Below, in pieces: positions 16,125 to 22,870 of a stretch of DNA of 23,362 nucleotides. This DNA is from an uncultured Bacteroidales bacterium (GTDB lineage: Bacteria > Bacteroidota > Bacteroidia > Bacteroidales > Paludibacteraceae): contig CAKUUM010000040.1 of assembly GCA_934692905.1 (NCBI GenBank), positions 1 to 23,362 on the forward strand, in the 5' to 3' direction. Each line of letters starts with the position of its first letter. Positions within the stretch are counted from its first letter, which is position 1. Under the pieces are notes generated by a model, which ran no database searches, had not been told where the DNA came from, and saw only the letters and a program-made list of their open reading frames with translations. Made by a program: the position numbers and the translations under genes.

Positions 16125-17459
16125 ATGAGTGAGCATATTTTCAGGCGCAAATTGTACCAGCGAATGTTGGAATGGAAGCAGGAAAGCCAGGGGCATACGG
16201 CTCTCCTGATAGAGGGGGCACGCCGTGTCGGCAAGTCCACCTTGGTGCGGCAGTTTGCCGAACAGGAGTACAAATCCTGCATATTGATAGACTTCAACAG
16301 GGTGTCGGACGAAGTACGCGGATTGTTCAACAACCTGATGGATTTGGACTTTCTGTTCTTCCAGTTGCAGCGTATCTTCAATGTACAACTCGTGGAGCGG
16401 CAATCGGTTATCGTCTTCGACGAGGTGCAACGTTGCCCTATGGCGCGGCAGGCAATCAAGTACCTCGTGGCAGATGGCAGGTATGACTATATCGAAACGG
16501 GTTCGCTTATCAGTATTCGGCAGAACACAAAAGATATTACCATCCCGAGCGAAGAGCGGCACCTTGAATTATTACCGATGGACTATGAGGAGTTCCGTTG
16601 GGCATTAGGCGACGAGCAGACTTTCCCGCTTCTGCGCACCGCCTTTCAGCACCACTACCCGTCGGGGGCGGCGCACCGTGAGAGTATGCGCAACCTGCGA
16701 TTGTATATGTTGATTGGCGGTATGCCGCAAGCCGTGTGTACTTATTTGGATACCAACAACCTGCAACGTGTGGACGAGACCAAACGCGACATCCTTCGGC
16801 TCTATGCCGATGATTTACTTAAGGTGGATGGCTCGAAACAATTGTCGCGCTTGTTCATGGCTATCCCTGCCCAACTGAGCAAAAACGGTTCGCGCTATGC
16901 CCCTACGTCCATATTGGCGGGGGTGGATGCAGAGCGAATACAGGAACTATTGCACGACTTGGAAGATAGCAAGACTATCTATATGGCTTATCACGCCGAC
17001 GACCCGAATGTGGGTATGTCGCTCAATGCGGACTATAAGCGGTTCAAGATATTTTTGTGCGATACGGGCTTGTTTATCACGCTTGCTTTCTGGGACAAAG
17101 ACTATACGGAGAACGAAATTTACAACAAGTTGCTGAGCGACAAGTTGGCGACCAACCTCGGCTATGTGTATGAGAATCTGGTGGCGCAGATGTTGCGTGC
17201 TTCGGGCAACCGGCTATTCTACTACACCTTCCCGAAAGACCCGAAGCACAACTACGAGGTGGACTTTCTGCTTTCGCGAGGCAACAAGGTATGTCCCATA
17301 GAGGTCAAGTCATCGGGTTACAACACGCACGCCTCGTTGGACGCTTTCTGCGAGAAGTACGCGTCCCGCGTCGGCGACCGCTACCTGATATACACCAAAG
17401 ACCTTCTGCACGACGGTGCCACATGGCTGCTGCCTGTCTATATGACAGGACTGATATAG
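16125..17459 (+). CDS. AAA_14/DUF4143 ATP-binding protein with PD-(D/E)XK-like C-terminus
   Basis: 444 residues. The N-terminal AAA-type ATPase domain has Walker A G-A-R-R-V-G-K-S-T (31-39), Walker B V-I-V-F-D-E (95-100) and a sensor-like E-T-G-S-L-I-S (124-130). The C-terminal DUF4143 region ends with E-V-D-F-L-L (378-383) and P-I-E-V-K-S (391-396), which fits the D then E-x-K pattern of PD-(D/E)XK nuclease folds. This family is widespread and multi-copy in Bacteroidales; its physiological role is not established, though defence or mobile-element functions have been proposed. The gene stands alone, with its own promoter directly abutting a four-unit 33-nt array, and is followed by a broken winged-helix gene fragment. 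ATP binding and hydrolysis are well supported by motifs; nuclease activity is only suggested. Confidence 0.9.
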   Translation: MSEHIFRRKLYQRMLEWKQESQGHTALLIEGARRVGKSTLVRQFAEQEYKSCILIDFNRVSDEVRGLFNNLMDLDFLFFQLQRIFNVQLVERQSVIVFDEVQRCPMARQAIKYLVADGRYDYIETGSLISIRQNTKDITIPSEERHLELLPMDYEEFRWALGDEQTFPLLRTAFQHHYPSGAAHRESMRNLRLYMLIGGMPQAVCTYLDTNNLQRVDETKRDILRLYADDLLKVDGSKQLSRLFMAIPAQLSKNGSRYAPTSILAGVDAERIQELLHDLEDSKTIYMAYHADDPNVGMSLNADYKRFKIFLCDTGLFITLAFWDKDYTENEIYNKLLSDKLATNLGYVYENLVAQMLRASGNRLFYYTFPKDPKHNYEVDFLLSRGNKVCPIEVKSSGYNTHASLDAFCEKYASRVGDRYLIYTKDLLHDGATWLLPVYMTGLI

Positions 17460-17479
17460 ACTGTACAAATTTTATTTGA

Positions 17480-17790
17480 TTTCATAATGAGCATTGGCTC
17501 AAGCCCGAATTATTGGAACAACCGGAACTGTTGCAGGTTAAACTGACTTTGCATATCCCAAATGAGCCAATAAATGAGCCGATAAATGAGTCTCTATCCC
17601 AACGGCAAAAAGCAATCATTACGGCTATCAAGAAACGACCTTCTCTGACGAGAGAAGAATTAGCAAACGAATAGGAGTCTCACTTGCAACGTTAAAGAGA
17701 GAAATAACCACCCTACGCAAAAACGGTTATATATATCGTGACGGCAGCAATAAAAAGGGGCAATGGACATATCTAAAGCATTCCTTGTAA
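17480..17790 (+). pseudogene. Frameshifted C-terminal remnant of a winged-helix protein (AlbA/RecG-like ATP-binding family)
   Basis: A reading frame without a start runs from 17480 to a TAG at 17672 and contains S-Q-R-Q-K-A-I-I-T-A-I-K-K and L-T-R-E-E-L-A-N. The adjacent frame from 17668 continues with R-I-G-V-S-L-A-T-L-K-R-E-I, then L-R-K-N-G-Y-I, then G-Q-W-T-Y-L and a TAA at 17788. Joined, they form a complete winged helix-turn-helix like the tail of Bacteroidales AlbA_2/RecG-like ATP-binding proteins. Loss of one base near 17668 (AAC-CGA read as AACGA) explains the shift. The N-terminal ATP-binding part is missing. This is a decayed gene fragment, not an active protein. Confidence 0.75.
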
Positions 17791-18023
17791 TAGTACGGGA
17801 TAGTACGGTTTCAATGACCTCTCCTCTCTGCCACACGTTAATGGCTAATATGGACAAAGATATGCCTCTGAACAGAAAAAATGCAAAAAATCTTTTCCCT
17901 ACTGATAGATTTTAGTGCATCTTCCACTCTATAATAATGTCAGTTGTGCTAATTATTAGGATATGGACTTTATGACCAATTTGTGATAATACGGCATCGC
18001 CGTCCGTTCATGGAGTCCCGCTA

Positions 18024-18139
18024 TCCTTATTGGACATATTGGGCTCATTTGACTTATTTGTCCTATCCGACATATTCGACGTATTAGGCTTATTTGCCCA
18101 TTCGTCTTATTTGCCCTATCGGGCTTATTAGACTTATCT
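18024..18139 (+). repeat. 9-nt degenerate minisatellite (13 units)
   Basis: Units approximate GNCTTATTN, for example GACTTATTT, GGCTTATTT, GACATATTC. One unit is 8 nt (18096-18103), which breaks any reading frame, so the array is not coding. In translated databases this type of Bacteroidetes array gives spurious runs rich in Ile, Gly and Gln or Ser, Asp and Lys. Confidence 0.8.
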
Positions 18140-18172
18140 TCCTCAAAAACAAGCACCTATTTCTCACCGATG

Positions 18173-18203
18173 TTGCATAACTCGCAAATTTTCTATACCT
18201 TTG
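18173..18203 (+). promoter_or_regulatory. Bacteroidetes-type promoter for the leader and SPFH/GYF operon
   Basis: TTG at 18173-18175, 20-base spacer, TACCTTTG at 18196-18203. Predicted start near 18210, giving a leader of about 390 bases before the first ATG, far longer than for other genes here (20-60 bases). Confidence 0.75.
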
Positions 18204-18341
18204 CAGCGCAATGTTGAAAGACTTCGTACAAAATGAATAAAATCAAAAAATAAACAACAACTAAAACCAACTCCGCCTATGGCATAACCGCGCATCGGTA
18301 AGGCGATGCAATGACATATTATATAAAGCGTTTTGCTCTAA

Positions 18342-18480
18342 TACTTGGCCTCTAAAAACCGGACATTTTTAGAAGTGTATTTTCCCAAGGAAAAAGCCAA
18401 ATGCTCACGTTCACGCGTGGGCTTTTTCCGTAGATATTTGGGAGAATAAGGTAGTCCGGTAAATCCTAAGAGGCCAAATA
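18342..18480 (+). ncRNA. Extended-hairpin structured RNA: 5' leader element or small RNA
   Basis: Nested helices in order: 18345-18353 with 18469-18477 (9 bp, TTGGCCTCT); 18359-18364 with 18454-18459 (6 bp, CCGGAC); 18378-18388 with 18438-18448 (11 bp, one T-G pair); 18389-18398 with 18420-18429 (10 bp, GGAAAAAGCC); an apical CACG/CGTG hairpin at 18406-18419. Internal loops separate the helices, giving a rod of about 139 nt. The T-G pair is a wobble only in RNA from the + strand. A promoter lies 140 bases upstream, and a short CTCG/CGAG hairpin and T-run follow at 18481-18512. It could regulate the operon, be an independent small RNA, or be a palindromic mobile (MITE-like) element. I know no family name for it. 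Confidence 0.55.
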
Positions 18481-18601
18481 CTCGACAAACGAGAAAAGTC
18501 TGCGCTCTTTTTATGTCTATACACAAACAACAAACAATAATCATGGAGTAACCCGAAAAGCCACAAGTGAGTAGGGATAAAGCAAATTAAATCATAATAT
18601 T

Positions 18602-18820
18602 ATGGGACTATTTAGAAGTTTATTTGTGCGGACAAAGGAAGACATTGACCGCGAAATAGCGAGTATCTGCAACGATACGGCGCGTTGGCAAGTTGCCTTG
18701 GGCAACTACCGCAACAACAAGGATACCGCCAATGCCAACACCGCAAAGGCGCATATCGCCCAAAACAAAGCGCGTATCGCATCACTGAAAGCGCAACGCA
18801 GAACTGCGCCCAACAAATAA
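18602..18820 (+). CDS. Small coiled-coil protein, first gene of the SPFH/GYF operon
   Basis: 72 residues, Ala/Asn/Lys/Arg-rich and almost wholly helical by composition after an N-terminal M-G-L-F-R-S-L-F that could be a membrane-binding amphipathic helix. Its mid region (A-N-T-A-K-A-H-I-A-Q-N-K-A-R-I-A-S-L-K-A-Q-R in two parts, about 42-65) looks like a coiled coil. No known domain is recognised. It starts at the first ATG after the long leader and precedes the TerB-like gene by 14 bases. The M-G-L-F start recurs in the SPFH gene of this operon, and PspA-type membrane-stress proteins also begin with an amphipathic helix; a similar membrane-tethering role here is only a suggestion. Confidence 0.7.
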   Translation: MGLFRSLFVRTKEDIDREIASICNDTARWQVALGNYRNNKDTANANTAKAHIAQNKARIASLKAQRRTAPNK

Positions 18821-18834
18821 AAAATATCGCGACA

Positions 18835-20067
18835 ATGAATTCTCTTTACAACGAAAAAATGGAAGCCCTCATCAGTGCGGCACTGATGGATGGTGTCTTG
18901 ACCGAGAAGGAAAAACAAATCCTTTTCAAGAAAGCCCAAGAGCAAGGCATTGACCTTGACGAGTTCGAGATGGTCTTGGATGCCCGCCTTGTAGAACTCC
19001 AAAAGGCAGAACAGGAAAAGGCGGAGAAAAAAGCAGCGGAGAAATCGGCTGCTCCCAAATCGCAGCGGGCAACAGATGTGCGCAAGTGTCCTGTATGCGG
19101 CTGCGTAGTACCTGCTTTTACGGCATGTTGTCCTGACTGTGGATATAATTTCTCGGGGTTCGAAACAACAACTGCTGCAAAAGAGTTAGAGAAGAAAATA
19201 AACCAAGTGTATGTAGAAGCGGAAGATCAGAAAAAAGCATTGCGTGCCGAACGTCAACGGATAAGTGCTCAAATAGAAGATGCTTGTACAGAGGTGCGCA
19301 AAGCATATCAAACACGAGAAGAGAAAATAAAATCTCAGAACCAATCTAAAGGATTAATGGAACTTTTACTTGGTAATTCTGGAACAAATGAATTGAAAGA
19401 GAATAAAAGGGCGATGGAGAAGGAGTTAGCAAGAGTCAGTATGCCATTGACACAGATTGATCAGCAATTAGATACTTTTGATAGCCAATTGGCAAGACGT
19501 GTAAAGTCTGTCGTCAATGCATTTCCGATTCCGTCTAATAAAGCAGACCTGTTTGAATTTTTGGTTTCTATGAGGGAAAGAGGCTATACTCAAAAATACA
19601 ATGAAGCATTAACGAAAGCCGAGACATTGTTTGCGACAGAGCCGTTATTCGCCCAGTTTATCCAAGAGCGAAAAGATGTAAATCAACAGCGAAAGGCTTA
19701 TTTGCTGGTAATAGATGTAAAGATTTCTAAATTAAGATCACTTTTAGCCCAACAAGAAAAAGAATATGAACAGGTATACGACAGGGAAGAGAGGGTCCCG
19801 TTCTTGATTACTTTTATCGCTTTGTTTATTATTGCTGCAGATATTGTTACATTCGCAAGCATATTGGACTGGGATTGGTTGGGAATTCTCTTGATAAATA
19901 TCCCGATTGTTTTGGTGGTTGGTGCAGTATGGTTTGGCTTAATGGGTTCTCTTTATAACGAATCTGGTTTTAGAAAGCATACTGGCTCTGAACGTCTAAA
20001 GTTGGCTATCGATAAAACAAAAAAGGAGATTGAGGCTGCCCAACAAGAGCGCAAAAAATTGATTTGA
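18835..20067 (+). CDS. TerB-like / zinc-ribbon / coiled-coil / two-TM protein
   Basis: 410 residues from the ATG at 18835; a longer in-frame start would overlap the upstream gene. Residues 1-55 form a short TerB-like or SHOCT-like acidic helical domain (A-L-M-D-G-V-L-T-E-K-E-K). A zinc ribbon follows: Cys85-x2-Cys88-x10-Cys99-x2-Cys102. Long coiled coils fill about 112-220 and 270-318, with a conserved-looking F-P-I-P-S-N-K-A-D-L-F-E-F-L block at 230-243. Two membrane helices lie at about 321-341 and 347-372, then a basic coiled tail. Zinc ribbon plus two TM recalls B. subtilis YdjG, which works with the SPFH protein YdjI in a membrane-stress complex. Codon use changes from GC-rich before about 19140 to AT-rich after it, suggesting a mosaic gene. 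It ends two bases before the SPFH gene. Confidence 0.8.
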   Translation: MNSLYNEKMEALISAALMDGVLTEKEKQILFKKAQEQGIDLDEFEMVLDARLVELQKAEQEKAEKKAAEKSAAPKSQRATDVRKCPVCGCVVPAFTACCPDCGYNFSGFETTTAAKELEKKINQVYVEAEDQKKALRAERQRISAQIEDACTEVRKAYQTREEKIKSQNQSKGLMELLLGNSGTNELKENKRAMEKELARVSMPLTQIDQQLDTFDSQLARRVKSVVNAFPIPSNKADLFEFLVSMRERGYTQKYNEALTKAETLFATEPLFAQFIQERKDVNQQRKAYLLVIDVKISKLRSLLAQQEKEYEQVYDREERVPFLITFIALFIIAADIVTFASILDWDWLGILLINIPIVLVVGAVWFGLMGSLYNESGFRKHTGSERLKLAIDKTKKEIEAAQQERKKLI

Positions 20068-20069
20068 TT

Positions 20070-21551
20070 ATGGGACTGTTTTTTCATAAGAAAGAGGGCG
20101 GTATGATGGACGCCCTCCGTTGTGACGAAAAAGGTTTCGTCATTTGGAAATGGCGCCCGCAAGGGCAGGAAGCGAAATCCACCCGTAAGGAGAATGCCAT
20201 CCGCTACGGCAGTAGCCTTACCGTACGACCGGGGCAGGCGGCTATTTTTCTCTATCAGAACCAAAACGGTGCGTATGATGTTATCAAAGGTCCGTATAGT
20301 GGAACTGTGGAGACGGAGAATCTACCCGTATTGGCTTCGCTTACAAGTTTAGTATTCAACGGCGGAAGCCCGATGCCCGCTGAGTTGTACTATATCAATC
20401 AGGAAAAGAACTTGGAGATACCTTTTATAGTACCGTTCTTCCGTGTCATACCCGCCGAAAAGGAGTTCCGTGCGTACGATATACGGGTCGCCATCAAAGG
20501 CTCTATGGTGTTTGAGTTGCCTACGCAACCCGAGTTTATCAAATACCTGTTCGAGGCATGGGGCGGAGCAGACACCACAATAGAGGAATTGGACGAGAAA
20601 CTGAAAGAACTCATTGTGCAGGAAACCAAACAGATTATGGCGAATGCGCCCAAGGATACGGGTATTTTTATTATGCACTTCAACTCGCTGATAGGCGAAA
20701 TAGGCAAGTACATACTCGCCCGCGTGCAGCAGCGCATTGCCAACCGTTTCGGCGTCATTGCTACCGACGTGCTTATCTCTGACATCCGTTACGACGAAGA
20801 CTCCGAGGGTTACCAGCGTCTCAAAGAAATCACGGAAGACCAGACACATAAGTTCAACTTGGAAAACGAGAAGAATGCCTTGCTGGCATACCAGATCCAA
20901 CGCGAATCTATGCGCGTGGATGCCGATGTACGTAATACGACAGTCAAGGCAACCGCACAAATGCAACTCGAACATCAGGAGGATATACTCAGCCGTATGC
21001 GAGAAGAAGGGCAGTTCGCACAGCATGAGCAGACCCAATCGGCGGCTATACAAGCCAACCTCGGCAGCCAGTCGGCGTATATCAATGCGCACGTACTCAA
21101 CCGTCAGGCAGAGGTTATGCAAACAGGCTTGGAGAATATGGGACAAATGGGCAGTATGAACCTCGGCGGCGGAGACGGGCACATGAATCCCGCAGGTATG
21201 ATGACGGGCATGATGATGGGCACTGCTGTTGCCGGTCAGATGGGCAATATGATGCAGCAGATGGGCAATACCCTCAATCAGAATATGGCACCCGCTGGGC
21301 AAGCGGGAATGCCTGTTCCACCGCCTCTCCCGACCGTACAAGCCGTACAATACTACGTGGTAGTCAATGGGCAGCAGTTCGGTCCGTGCGATATGAGTGC
21401 CCTGCAACAACTCGCGCAGACAGGGCAAATCAACGCACAGACGATGGCGTGGGCGGCAGGAATGGCAGCATGGACGCCCATTGCCTCTATCCCGCAACTC
21501 GCTTGCTTGTTTACCCCGCAATCTACTCCGACACCTCCACCACTATCCTAA
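20070..21551 (+). CDS. SPFH-domain (YdjI-like) membrane scaffold protein with C-terminal GYF_2 domain
   Basis: 493 residues from the ATG at 20070, two bases after the upstream stop; the frame could also start at a TTG at 20064. It begins M-G-L-F-F-H-K-K, then an SPFH/band-7 region (about 20-245) of the type annotated as virion core-like or YdjI-like (F-V-I-W-K-W, V-R-P-G-Q-A-A-I-F, L-Y-Y-I-N). A charged coiled coil spans about 250-330 and a Gly/Met-rich linker 355-410 (M-M-T-G-M-M-M-G). The C-terminal 427-481 is a GYF_2 (DUF4339) domain: Y-Y-V-V-V-N-G-Q-Q-F-G-P, then W-A-A-G-M-A-A-W-T-P-I. SPFH proteins oligomerise on membranes as scaffolds; GYF domains bind proline-rich peptides. Pro-rich stretches are present here (P-V-P-P-P-L-P at 415-421; T-P-P-P-L-S at the end) and in the next two genes, so mutual binding is plausible. 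Confidence 0.85.
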   Translation: MGLFFHKKEGGMMDALRCDEKGFVIWKWRPQGQEAKSTRKENAIRYGSSLTVRPGQAAIFLYQNQNGAYDVIKGPYSGTVETENLPVLASLTSLVFNGGSPMPAELYYINQEKNLEIPFIVPFFRVIPAEKEFRAYDIRVAIKGSMVFELPTQPEFIKYLFEAWGGADTTIEELDEKLKELIVQETKQIMANAPKDTGIFIMHFNSLIGEIGKYILARVQQRIANRFGVIATDVLISDIRYDEDSEGYQRLKEITEDQTHKFNLENEKNALLAYQIQRESMRVDADVRNTTVKATAQMQLEHQEDILSRMREEGQFAQHEQTQSAAIQANLGSQSAYINAHVLNRQAEVMQTGLENMGQMGSMNLGGGDGHMNPAGMMTGMMMGTAVAGQMGNMMQQMGNTLNQNMAPAGQAGMPVPPPLPTVQAVQYYVVVNGQQFGPCDMSALQQLAQTGQINAQTMAWAAGMAAWTPIASIPQLACLFTPQSTPTPPPLS

Positions 21552-21563
21552 AATGAATGAATT

Positions 21564-21941
21564 ATGAAACCAATGGATTATAATTTGCTTGACCAAATAG
21601 CAAAATCGAACCTCTCTGAAGCATTGACACATCAAACCCTTCAGAATATCCGGCACGTGCAAATCCCCGCACAGCAAGGTTTTCTGCCCCAGCCGGTTGT
21701 TCTGCCTGTAATGGAGAATATCCTGCAACGGCAGGAAGCGGCGCAAACCGCCATTCCACCACAGATACCGCAGGCGGCGCAATACTACTTAGCAATAGAG
21801 GACAACGCCAAAGGTCCTTTTACGAGTGCACAAGTACGCGACTTTCTGCAACAAGGGATTATCTCTGACCGCACTTTGTGCTGGAAAGAGGGCTTGTCTG
21901 GGTGGACACCTATCCGTGATACCGAAGAATTAACCCGCTAA
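21564..21941 (+). CDS. GYF_2-domain protein
   Basis: 125 residues. An N-terminal helical region of about 35 residues and a proline-containing linker (I-P-P-Q-I-P-Q, 64-70) lead into a GYF_2 domain at about 73-122: Y-Y-L-A-I-E-D-N-A-K-G-P-F, then V-R-D-F-L-Q-Q-G-I-I, then W-K-E-G-L-S-G-W-T-P-I. It has no signal peptide or membrane helix. The start lies 12 bases after the SPFH gene. Its GYF domain is related to that of the upstream SPFH protein, suggesting domain duplication within the operon. It may be an adaptor that binds proline-rich tails of its neighbours; that is inference. Confidence 0.8.
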   Translation: MKPMDYNLLDQIAKSNLSEALTHQTLQNIRHVQIPAQQGFLPQPVVLPVMENILQRQEAAQTAIPPQIPQAAQYYLAIEDNAKGPFTSAQVRDFLQQGIISDRTLCWKEGLSGWTPIRDTEELTR

Positions 21942-21951
21942 TCCGTGTGCT

Positions 21952-22464
21952 ATGATAGATGATAATTTCTTGGAAGAGATGATGAAGTTGGGCATCGGAA
22001 TGAGCGTCATTCGCCAAATGCCGAATATGATGGAGAGTTGTATGCCGCAACTATCCAAGCCGCAAACCGCTACCCCGCCGCCGTTGCAAAAGAATGATAT
22101 GATGACATATATTGCCGTAAACGGTCGACAAGTCGGACCTCTGAACGATTCCGAACTCAAGACGCTGATTGCAAACGGCATACTTACCGACGATACCTTG
22201 GTTTGGACACCGCAACTGACGCAATGGACACCAGCCCGCAATGTGCCGCATATTCAGAAACTGGTGCTGCTATCTTCGGCAACAGGAAACATAGCCTCCG
22301 CCACACCCGATGTAAACCCGCAAATGAAAGAATCCGTGGTCAATGCTATGGCATCATTAGGGTATAAGGACGCCGCCACCCGAAAGAAGATAGATTCTGT
22401 TCTGGCTGCAAGCCCCAATATCTCAATAGAAGAGGCAATCAAAGAAGTGTTGAAACAATTATAA
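21952..22464 (+). CDS. GYF_2-domain protein with RuvA-domain-III-like C-terminus
   Basis: 170 residues. A short Met-rich helical start (1-30) and a T-P-P-P-L linker (41-45) are followed by a GYF_2 domain at about 50-103 (Y-I-A-V-N-G-R-Q-V-G-P-L, then G-I-L-T-D-D-T-L-V-W, then Q-W-T-P-A) and a three-helix C-terminus at about 124-170: V-V-N-A-M-A-S-L-G-Y, then I-S-I-E-E-A-I-K-E-V-L. That pattern resembles RuvA domain III (and UBA-like bundles), which in RuvA contacts the AAA+ motor RuvB. No DNA-binding part of RuvA is present. It lies ten bases after the previous gene. The GYF call is firm; the RuvA-like call rests on the A-L-x-x-L-G-Y and S-x-E-E-x-I-K-x-x-L pattern and should be treated as tentative. 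Confidence 0.78.
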   Translation: MIDDNFLEEMMKLGIGMSVIRQMPNMMESCMPQLSKPQTATPPPLQKNDMMTYIAVNGRQVGPLNDSELKTLIANGILTDDTLVWTPQLTQWTPARNVPHIQKLVLLSSATGNIASATPDVNPQMKESVVNAMASLGYKDAATRKKIDSVLAASPNISIEEAIKEVLKQL

Positions 22465-22475
22465 TTCATACGTAT

Positions 22476-22850
22476 ATGAAAGTAAATATCATAAAGTTGG
22501 TTTTATCAATCTGCATTGCTGCCTTGTTAGGCGTTATCTGCTATTATATCGCCCCTGCGGCTGACTATCGCCAATGGATTTCGTTAGGTACTACGTTTGT
22601 AACGTTTGGTGTTCCGTTGGCATTGGCAATGGGTGTGGATTATACATGCGGGAAACGAAACATCAATATCAAATTGGTGGCATGGTTAGATGCTTTATTC
22701 GTGTTGCTGTGCAACTTTGTATTCAGTTTCTTCTGCTATCCGATTGTGCTTTACGTGGCAATCAACGCTACCCTTGCTGTCATAGGCGTACTTGTGGTAT
22801 TCTCTCTTTACAAACCGCAAAAGCAAAACCATGATGCTCAAACAGAATAA
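22476..22850 (+). CDS. Four-TM integral membrane protein
   Basis: 124 residues with about four membrane helices (roughly 5-25, 35-54, 66-90 and 92-112) and a short polar C-terminus. A basic loop (C-G-K-R-N-I-N-I-K, 58-66) lies between the second and third helices, so both ends probably face the cytoplasm. No known family is recognised. It starts 11 bases after the previous gene and is AT-richer than the GYF genes. In this operon it would supply a second membrane component, a position comparable to the TM protein YdjH in the Bacillus module, but no sequence similarity can be claimed. Confidence 0.7.
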   Translation: MKVNIIKLVLSICIAALLGVICYYIAPAADYRQWISLGTTFVTFGVPLALAMGVDYTCGKRNINIKLVAWLDALFVLLCNFVFSFFCYPIVLYVAINATLAVIGVLVVFSLYKPQKQNHDAQTE

Positions 22851-22870
22851 TCAATTTCAAATACAATACT

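Larger units (their letters stand above)
17791..18601 (+). other. Gene-free stretch before the SPFH/GYF operon
   Basis: 17791-18023 shows nothing I can identify beyond a doubled TAGTACGG at 17792 and 17803. It is followed by a 9-nt minisatellite, a promoter, an A-rich leader from about 18210, a small hairpin (GCATCG paired with CGATGC near 18292-18309) and the 139-nt extended hairpin. A 68-codon minus frame over the hairpin is a by-product of its symmetry. Confidence 0.6.

Noticed and set aside
17956..18156. Minus-strand repetitive small protein over the 9-nt array
   Set aside because: A multiple-of-three repeat gives an open frame by chance, and one 8-nt unit shows no selection for frame.
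18338..18544. Minus-strand 68-codon frame over the extended hairpin
   Set aside because: The DNA is explained by nested inverted repeats; the frame is a by-product of symmetry.
18210..18600. Known riboswitch or tRNA in the long leader
   Set aside because: No tRNA cloverleaf, TΨC-like box or riboswitch core I recognise; only the extended hairpin is supported.
20349..21521. 390-codon minus-strand frame opposite the SPFH gene
   Set aside because: Antisense shadow with a His/Leu-rich composition unlike a real protein; the + strand carries clear SPFH and GYF domains.
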